A stretch of DNA of 11,509 nucleotides, taken from contig CAMEZN010000018.1 in the NCBI GenBank assembly GCA_945947845.1, positions 1 through 11,509 of the forward strand. Reading direction: 5' to 3'. The stretch comes from an uncultured Mucispirillum sp. Its GTDB lineage: Bacteria; Chrysiogenota; Deferribacteres; Deferribacterales; Mucispirillaceae. The translations under genes and the position numbers were made by a program. Below the pieces are notes generated by a model. It worked only from the letters and a program-made list of their open reading frames with translations, was not told where the DNA came from and did not search any database. The first letter of the stretch is position 1. Every line of letters begins with the position of its first letter. Shown in pieces: positions 5,781 to 11,509 of the stretch.

Positions 5781-6395
5781 TCATTCATCTAAATGGTGGT
5801 CATCGCTGTCTATAAAATTCCCTGCTTCTCTTTCTGCTGCTGCAAGTTTATGATAATCTGTATTATCGCTTTTAACATGTTCCAGTAATTGCAGACAAAT
5901 CCAAGCATCAGTTGCTGCATATTCAAGCTGCCTTGGTGTTAGCCTGCTTAATGACCAGTTAGTTTTTTGAGAACTTTTTACAAGCTTTCTGCCTAAATAC
6001 CTAGCTGTTAAAGCCCTTGCACCTGACTGAATAAGACCCTTTTTCTTCATTTCAGCAGATAAATCAAAAAAACCACCCTGCTTAAATTTACATAATTCAT
6101 TAAGCCGCCTTATATCGTCTTGAACCCCAACCCCAACTTTTGTAATATTTTCATCAGATAAAAGCTCCACAAGTCTGCCAGAAAAACGAACATACTTTAA
6201 TTGAAAAATAAATGCTTCTTCATTGGTTGCAAGCTGAATTATTGATACTGGAAATTTTTGCCCTTTAAAAAAAGCAGGACGGGATTCTGTATCAAACCCT
6301 ATACATTTTGATGCAAAAAGCTTGTCTAATGCTGCCTCTGCCTTTGATATACTATCTACTACTGTAATAGGGCCTTGAAAAGATATTGGCTCCAT
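5781..6395 (-). CDS. DEDDy-type 3'-5' exonuclease domain protein (RNase D-like)
   Basis: The 204-residue protein consists almost entirely of a DnaQ-like exonuclease domain of the RNase D/WRN class. ExoI is GFDTES with Asp35 and Glu37, ExoII is VGVGVQDDIRRL with Asp93/94, and ExoIII is YAATDAW with Tyr159 and Asp163, so all four metal-binding acids and the DEDDy tyrosine are present. RNase D itself is longer because of HRDC domains; these are absent, so this is the short single-domain form, and its substrate (RNA or DNA 3' ends) cannot be told. It lies 83 bases after csrA on the same strand and is probably read with the flagellar operon. The start is uncertain: the ATG has no good ribosome site and the frame stays open and family-like upstream to 6482 with no ATG, GTG or TTG. 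No clear terminator follows. Confidence 0.85.
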   Translation of the reverse strand: MEPISFQGPITVVDSISKAEAALDKLFASKCIGFDTESRPAFFKGQKFPVSIIQLATNEEAFIFQLKYVRFSGRLVELLSDENITKVGVGVQDDIRRLNELCKFKQGGFFDLSAEMKKKGLIQSGARALTARYLGRKLVKSSQKTNWSLSRLTPRQLEYAATDAWICLQLLEHVKSDNTDYHKLAAAEREAGNFIDSDDHHLDE

Positions 6396-6478
6396 TGTGT
6401 TTATATCATCTACAGAGATTCTAAAATCTTTTATTGGAAGATGATTAATGTCTACTATGGTAACACCCGTTATATATA

Positions 6479-6718
6479 TTATTTATGTTTTTTAAAATAC
6501 TCAGCTAATGAAATAATATTTTCTTTCGGTGTTTCCTTAGGCACAGCCTGCAAATTCTCATTCTTAATGGCTTCATATACTTCTTTTCTATGAACTGCCA
6601 CATTTTTAGGTGCTTCTATACCAAGCTTGATAGCCTTACCCGTTATCTCAACTACCCTGACTTCAATATCATCACCAATCATGATGCTTTCGTTGCTTTT
6701 TCTTGAGAGAACTAACAT
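6479..6718 (-). CDS. csrA: CsrA carbon storage/flagellin translational regulator
   Basis: The 79-residue protein starts [20 protein letters not shown] and has the RNA-binding dimer features of CsrA: Leu4 and Arg6 of the first strand, the [12 protein letters not shown] turn, and V-H-R44-x-E-V-Y of the second RNA-contact strand. CsrA binds GGA-containing hairpins in mRNA leaders and usually blocks translation; in many bacteria the main target is flagellin mRNA. I chose the ATG at 6718 because the protein then starts as all CsrA do; an earlier in-frame ATG at 6733 lies inside fliW. The ATG follows the fliW stop by one base, so the two are coupled. The core ends near residue 55; about 20 further residues form a charged tail ([11 protein letters not shown]), longer than the 61-residue E. 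coli protein. Confidence 0.93.
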   Translation of the reverse strand: MLVLSRKSNESIMIGDDIEVRVVEITGKAIKLGIEAPKNVAVHRKEVYEAIKNENLQAVPKETPKENIISLAEYFKKHK

Positions 6719-6719
6719 A

Positions 6720-7199
6720 TTACTCACTCTCAAATAATGGCGTTTTTATTTTATAAGCATCATCATCAAGAATAATCTGCTTCGCCAGTTTTTTTTCAAA
6801 ATTAACTACAAGCGGTGCTCGCAGGTTAGCAGTAGATAATTTTGGGTCAGTTGGAACTACCACGATAGAAAATAGTTTCATATCCTTCTTATCACTTATT
6901 GCAAGAACTTTCAACTCCCTTTTTGGAATATCTGGGTTATAATCCTTAAAAAAAGTATTTGTTTCAATAAGGATAAAACAAATATCTGTATCCTCTACTG
7001 ATTGAAACCATAAAAACGGGTATGAGTTATCATCAGAAATTATTAAAAAATCCTGCAAATCAGGAAAACCTAAAAGGGGAGAACTTAAAGTGATAACATC
7101 ATCTTCTAAATATTCTATCTCCCCAAGCTTAGCTGAATTAATCTTCATTCTACTACTGCCGTCCTTTTTAATGTCCTGTTTTGATACAGTATTTGCCAT
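6720..7199 (-). CDS. fliW: FliW flagellar assembly factor, CsrA antagonist
   Basis: The roughly 159-residue product carries the FliW fold: [18 protein letters not shown], then [30 protein letters not shown] with the W-F-Q-S turn, and a C-terminal [20 protein letters not shown] strand pair with the family N-x-x-A-P-(L/I) motif. FliW binds CsrA and free flagellin by turns, so CsrA is released to repress when flagellin builds up. It lies between flgL and csrA, the usual order. Three starts are possible: GTG at 7211, ATG at 7199 (used here) and ATG at 7148, where family homology begins (preceded by AAGGA at a long distance of about 12 bases). If the last is right the protein is 142 residues, nearer the usual FliW length of about 130-150. 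Confidence 0.92.
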   Translation of the reverse strand: MANTVSKQDIKKDGSSRMKINSAKLGEIEYLEDDVITLSSPLLGFPDLQDFLIISDDNSYPFLWFQSVEDTDICFILIETNTFFKDYNPDIPKRELKVLAISDKKDMKLFSIVVVPTDPKLSTANLRAPLVVNFEKKLAKQIILDDDAYKIKTPLFESE

Positions 7200-7221
7200 A
7201 CTTAAACCCACTATACACTAA

Positions 7222-10200
7222 TTATCCAAGAAAATCTAGTATAGAAATGCTCATCATTGAAGTTACTATACTCATAGCTGATTGATAAGCTGTTTTTGAA
7301 AGCTCTAAATCAGTAGTAAGTTTAATAACATCAGAAGCAGTAGCACCTAGATAACCTGCTTTTATTTCTTCATTATTTGTAATAACTGTTTCTTGAAATT
7401 TAATAACAGACTCTACTCTCTGCCCTCTTGTGCCTATCAATGTGCCAGCCTGCAATACCTGATTAACTGCTGCATCAAGAGAATCTATTTCATTTTCTAC
7501 ACCGCTTCCAACTGCTGCTGTAAAGCTGTCTGTTGCACTAAGTGAACCTGCATCAAAACCTAAATGCAAACCATCTGATACAAACACACTTTTATTTGCT
7601 GTATCAAGTGTTACATTCTGCACTAAACCACCCTCAGCATTTGTTACTTTAACAGAAACACTATCCCCTGCTTTTGGAAAGCCAAGTGTGCCCGCATAAT
7701 CACCTTCTACCACGATTGAACCAAATGTATTATTTGATTTTGTAAATGATATCTCTCCTTTACTATTTACTACCGCATTTAAATTATCAGCAGGTATTCC
7801 AAGAGCTACAAGTTGTTCATTTATATGGTCTACCATTTCCTGAGTAGATTTATACTCTTTCTTATCAAGAGTAACTTTGACTTCTTTCTGCTCACCAGCT
7901 TCCATATAAGTAATAGTTAATGTTCTTGCATCTTCTGAAAGCTCACTAAGGTCTGTTTTTGGGGTCTGCACTCCTGAAACAACTAACTCTGCAATATCTC
8001 CAGCCCCATTATGTGTAAGCCCTAGTTTCAATGGATTTTCTGCCCCTGCCTCAACTGTTGCTTCTACTGGAATATCTGTTAATGCTGTTAAAAATTGAAT
8101 AGAACCATCTGATGCAATATTCGCTTTGATTCTTCCCCCTGTTTCTGCATTAAGCTGATTATTAATTTCAGTTAATAAATCTTCTTTTGAAATAGGCAGA
8201 GCTGCTGGTGTTACTGTTATTTCTTTAAATCCAGAACCTGCTGGGTCAAGCGGGTCTGCTACTCTAAATGTAAAATCTGTTGCTGGTGCTGTTAAATTAA
8301 TCTCATCATCTAATGTGCCATTTGCTACTGTATCAAAGCCCATAACATAGCTTGCAAATGCTCTTTCAGTTTGATTTGTAGATGAATTTGCAAAGTTTGC
8401 AATTTTTGTGCCGCTGCCAGATTGTATTTCTATTGAGCCATCTTTATTTGCAAACCTGATACCTGCATCTACAAAATCTGGATTATTATTTAACTGCTCC
8501 AAAATATAACTTTGTGCAGATTCTGCATTTGTAATAGGCGGATTAGCTTTTGATAAATCAATACTTACAGGCACTCTTTGTTGTTTGCCTGTTTTATTAT
8601 CAAATATATCTACACTAAAATTTAATACTGGATTATTTGCATATGCCTGAGCATCATACTGAACCTGACCAGATGTTGTTTTATATTCATTTTGAAGATA
8701 AAAATCTGTTTTCTGGTTATCTGATAGTATTTCATATTTCCAGTTATCATTAAAGTTACCTTGGAATACTCCGTCTAAAAATGGTTTTGCTGTTGAATTT
8801 AAGTCTGTTGCTTTCCATGCAGAAGGTTCTCCAAAGCCGTTTTTTGTTATGTTATATTCAAGAGCATGCATTAAATTTTCAAGTGCTCTGAATACATTTA
8901 CATTTTTTCCTGTTTCTTTTATATTTACATCACCAAAATTTAAGCCCGGTTCTGCTTTTAAATCAATCTGAAATGTAGTTGTTGATTCTCTTTTAGCTGG
9001 GTCTAACGGATTTGGTATTTCCATATCATCTGGTGTAATTGTTACCCCGTTTGGAAGCTCAATAGGGCCGCCTTTATAGTCATTTGTTACTTTATTATAA
9101 ATTGTATTTCCGTTTTTATCTAAAATAGTAATAGCTATATTCCGCTGGTCATTTTGTCCAAGTGTTGTAGTTACAGATACATTCCATGTATCATCTTTTT
9201 TACCAGTATAAGCTCCACCAACAATTGTCATCTGGTCATTTGCATGGCTTATACCTTGGTTTAGTGCATTAGTTCTAAATGTAAGTTTACTGTCGCCGCT
9301 TCTTAAATCTGCAATAGTAAGCTTACCATCTACTATTGACACATCAACTGTCTGACCATATAAATCTTCAATAAATTTAACATAATCACCAAGTGTTTTT
9401 TCTTCTGCATCATTAAGACGGCTTCTATCAATTTTTGCTGTCTGCATATCAGAAGTTGGTGGTATTGTGTTCCTGTCATATGCAGTTGTGGTAAGAGTTG
9501 TATCCCTATCCATATTATAGTTTTGTAAAGAGAATGTTATATCATAATTACCTAAATCTGCTGCATTATTTGGGTTTAAATCAAGGCTTACACCTACTTC
9601 AAAATCAAAGCCTGCTTTCCTTAATGCTTCATCAAATAAGAATTCAAGCTCTTTTTTACTTGGAGATGTAGTAGTTAAATCATAGGTATAATTACCTGCT
9701 GCATCAGGACCTGCTATATTTTGTATTACAGCTTCGCCACCTAAACCTGCTTCTCTTAATTTCTCATTTAAATATGTAGCTTTATCTGCTGCTGCATTAA
9801 ATTCTGATGCAGGGATTTTTACTGTTTTCCCATTTATATTAAGCTCTACATCATTAGTGCCAAAAGCTGCTGTCTGGCCTGCTAATGTATTGATAGTAGT
9901 AGCTGGCTTATTAATAGTTACTTCTTTTCCGTTTACAAAAAATGTGTAGCTTGTGCCTGTTAAATCAAAGTTTTTATGGGTTGTTTCAACTGGGTCTATT
10001 GTATCTGTATGGAAATCATAACCTATTTCAAAAGTAGTGTCTTTTCCTTCTGCTGCAACAGTTGCATTTTTAAAACCTAATAAACTTTGGTCTGTTCCAG
10101 TAACAGCTATACGAACATTATCACCTGCTTTCTGGCTCATAAAATTAAGTCTGTCGCCATCAGCTGCAATTTTTAATTCACTGGATAAATCTACTTTATA

Positions 10201-11509
10201 TTTATTTTTACCATCAGTTGTTGTTTCACCTTGAAATTTCCCTAACTCGTTTACCTGAGTATTAATAGATGAAGCATAATCATCTATTGTTGCATCTACA
10301 CCAGATAAACCACTTAATGAACCCACATATTCTGCATTTTTAAGTTCATTATTTATTGCATTTGCAAGCTCTTCCGTAGAAGCATATGCTTTTTGCGGAA
10401 CAACAACTTTATATAACTTATCTCCATATGTAATTGTTAAAGTTCTTTCTTTTTCAGTAGCTGATGCTAAATCTAAATTTGGATTAGTATTTGATACAAG
10501 GCTTGCAATACCTACTTTATTACCATTATGGTCTGTTCCTGCTATCTCAATAGAATCACCAATGCTTATATTAGTATTATCTAAACTTGAAAATAAACTA
10601 TTGATTGTTGCTGCCATACCATTAACAGTATTAAATGCTGAACCCTGTAATATTAAACTAGATTGTGTGAATATACTGCTTCCGGGCATATTTATAGCAA
10701 TATCCTGACTGTAACCAATTTGTGTGTATATATAACCGTTATCACCTTGATATGTAATTTCTGAACCTGATTTATAATCAAACTCCATAACTATTGATAT
10801 AGGGTTTTCTAAATCATCAGGCATTTTAAAAGATATACCCCTGCCAGTATTGATAACTTTTCCCGGCTCATATTCAAAAGTCATTGAAACTGATGACTTA
10901 TTACCAGAACCACCTGCTTCATCAGAACCATTAGAATCCATAATTACTACATTGCCTTTTTCATCATAAAGCTGTAATTTTGCAATCCCGTCTTTTACTG
11001 TTACTTTCGCAGTATATTTTCCAGATTTTAATTCTGTCATATCACTAAAAACACTTTTTGTGATAGCATCACCAGATAAATTTTCTCCATTTTCATTTTT
11101 AGTGATTACATTTGTAACAGCACTTGTGCCACCTGAAAATGGCGGAGTTCCAGTCTGGAAACCACCAAAAATATATCTGCCGTTATAACTGGCATTTGCT
11201 ATATCCATTATTTGATTATATAAACTTAAAACATCTTGTGCTAATGCTTTTCTGCTTTCTTCATCATAAGAATCAGAAGCACCAGCAATAGCATAATCAT
11301 CTCTTGCTTTTTTTAATGCTTCTAATAATTCCTGTAACTCTGCATTAGTATTATTAAGCCAGTTAGATGCACTGTTTGCATTTTCACTAAACTGTGTAAG
11401 CTCATCAATCATATTCTGCACATTATATGCACCAACATACTTACTTGTATCTTCCCATGGATTAAGTAAACTCTGCTGTGCATTCGCTTTTTTAACAGCT
11501 TCTGTATAG
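7222..11509 (-). CDS. flgL: FlgL hook-filament junction protein, very long form (start outside window)
   Basis: At least 1,428 residues are visible; the first roughly 40 lie past the right edge. FlgL (HAP3) joins the hook-side HAP1 ring to the flagellin filament and is exported by the flagellar secretion system. Conserved ends are clear: an N-terminal coiled coil (YNVQNMIDELTQFSENANSA, LNNTNAELQELLEALKKARD) leading to YNGRYIFGGFQTGTPPF, and a C-terminal helix region (TLIGTRGQRVESVIKFQETV, then LELSKTAYQSAMSIVTSMMS, ending ILDFLG). Enteric FlgL is about 317 residues, so about 1,100 residues are inserted between these helices, at the surface-exposed part. The insert is rich in Asn, Asp, Thr and Gly with beta-strand patterns and repeats. 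No frameshift or stop breaks it. It leads the operon flgL-fliW-csrA, with fliW 22 bases past the stop. Confidence 0.93.
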   Translation of the reverse strand, partial: YTEAVKKANAQQSLLNPWEDTSKYVGAYNVQNMIDELTQFSENANSASNWLNNTNAELQELLEALKKARDDYAIAGASDSYDEESRKALAQDVLSLYNQIMDIANASYNGRYIFGGFQTGTPPFSGGTSAVTNVITKNENGENLSGDAITKSVFSDMTELKSGKYTAKVTVKDGIAKLQLYDEKGNVVIMDSNGSDEAGGSGNKSSVSMTFEYEPGKVINTGRGISFKMPDDLENPISIVMEFDYKSGSEITYQGDNGYIYTQIGYSQDIAINMPGSSIFTQSSLILQGSAFNTVNGMAATINSLFSSLDNTNISIGDSIEIAGTDHNGNKVGIASLVSNTNPNLDLASATEKERTLTITYGDKLYKVVVPQKAYASTEELANAINNELKNAEYVGSLSGLSGVDATIDDYASSINTQVNELGKFQGETTTDGKNKYKVDLSSELKIAADGDRLNFMSQKAGDNVRIAVTGTDQSLLGFKNATVAAEGKDTTFEIGYDFHTDTIDPVETTHKNFDLTGTSYTFFVNGKEVTINKPATTINTLAGQTAAFGTNDVELNINGKTVKIPASEFNAAADKATYLNEKLREAGLGGEAVIQNIAGPDAAGNYTYDLTTTSPSKKELEFLFDEALRKAGFDFEVGVSLDLNPNNAADLGNYDITFSLQNYNMDRDTTLTTTAYDRNTIPPTSDMQTAKIDRSRLNDAEEKTLGDYVKFIEDLYGQTVDVSIVDGKLTIADLRSGDSKLTFRTNALNQGISHANDQMTIVGGAYTGKKDDTWNVSVTTTLGQNDQRNIAITILDKNGNTIYNKVTNDYKGGPIELPNGVTITPDDMEIPNPLDPAKRESTTTFQIDLKAEPGLNFGDVNIKETGKNVNVFRALENLMHALEYNITKNGFGEPSAWKATDLNSTAKPFLDGVFQGNFNDNWKYEILSDNQKTDFYLQNEYKTTSGQVQYDAQAYANNPVLNFSVDIFDNKTGKQQRVPVSIDLSKANPPITNAESAQSYILEQLNNNPDFVDAGIRFANKDGSIEIQSGSGTKIANFANSSTNQTERAFASYVMGFDTVANGTLDDEINLTAPATDFTFRVADPLDPAGSGFKEITVTPAALPISKEDLLTEINNQLNAETGGRIKANIASDGSIQFLTALTDIPVEATVEAGAENPLKLGLTHNGAGDIAELVVSGVQTPKTDLSELSEDARTLTITYMEAGEQKEVKVTLDKKEYKSTQEMVDHINEQLVALGIPADNLNAVVNSKGEISFTKSNNTFGSIVVEGDYAGTLGFPKAGDSVSVKVTNAEGGLVQNVTLDTANKSVFVSDGLHLGFDAGSLSATDSFTAAVGSGVENEIDSLDAAVNQVLQAGTLIGTRGQRVESVIKFQETVITNNEEIKAGYLGATASDVIKLTTDLELSKTAYQSAMSIVTSMMSISILDFLG
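7675..8640 (-). repeat. Tandem degenerate protein repeats inside FlgL
   Basis: Three successive units of about 95-120 residues, at about 8640-8340, 8290-8020 and 7925-7675, share one plan: a beta strand (FSVDIF, FTFRVA, LTITYM), K/V-rich strand, then a helix of the type S-x-E-x-x-x-x-I-N-(E/N)-Q-L (e.g. YKSTQEMVDHINEQL), then strands DGSIEIQS, DGSIQFLT or KGEISFTK, closing with (V/L)-(M/G)-(G/L)-F or LGL. A related unit lies near 10450-10070 (RTLTITYGDK, then STEELANAINNEL). This resembles flagellin IN-type repeats. Nucleotide identity is low, so they are old. Confidence 0.6.

Noticed and set aside
7222..7240. CsrA-binding GGA just before fliW
   Set aside because: A single GGA without a hairpin or a second site is too weak to call.

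Overview
The window is AT-rich DNA from a flagellated, anaerobically respiring Gram-negative bacterium. It combines a periplasmic four-heme flavocytochrome reductase, a flgL-fliW-csrA flagellar operon, a type II-C-like cas9 fragment and part of a Mu-like prophage. This mix would fit the Deferribacterota (a gut Mucispirillum-like organism is my best guess), but that is an inference from gene content and base composition, not a search result.

Layout. (1) 1-about 1307, plus strand: the early region of a Mu-like transposable prophage. It holds the tail of an unrecognised gene, a 45-residue membrane protein, gemA (Mu gp16 family) and a Mor-family activator, then a short AT-rich end region with a 20-bp-period direct repeat. 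(2) 1311-1952, minus strand: only the first about 213 residues of a Cas9 (RuvC-I, Arg-rich bridge helix, start of REC). It is cut off exactly where prophage DNA begins, so a phage insertion probably broke the gene. (3) 1953-2231: a small regulatory region with a near-perfect sigma-70 promoter that would drive an about 89-nt RNA ending in an intrinsic terminator. Its layout (AT-rich 5' arm, AATAAG-type junction, short nexus-like hairpin, terminator hairpin) is what a tracrRNA looks like, and I propose it as the orphan tracrRNA of the broken Cas9 system. A terminator for the next gene follows. (4) 2232-4073, minus: a secreted tetraheme FAD reductase of the fumarate/urocanate reductase type. (5) 4155-5588, minus: a MocR-type GntR/aminotransferase regulator just upstream of it whose PLP-binding lysine position is Arg. 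(6) 5781-11509, minus: a motility operon read flgL, fliW, csrA, followed by a DEDDy 3'-5' exonuclease. FlgL is at least 1,428 residues, several times the usual size, because of a large repeat-containing insert.

How they work together. FlgL joins hook to filament; FliW and CsrA form the partner switch that couples flagellin level to translation. The regulator and the flavocytochrome are in one orientation with an 81-bp gap, so the regulator may control the reductase. The CRISPR remnant and the prophage record a phage-host conflict: the effector gene is lost while the likely guide-scaffold RNA gene keeps an intact promoter and terminator. No stretch over 300 bases is without a gene or described feature.
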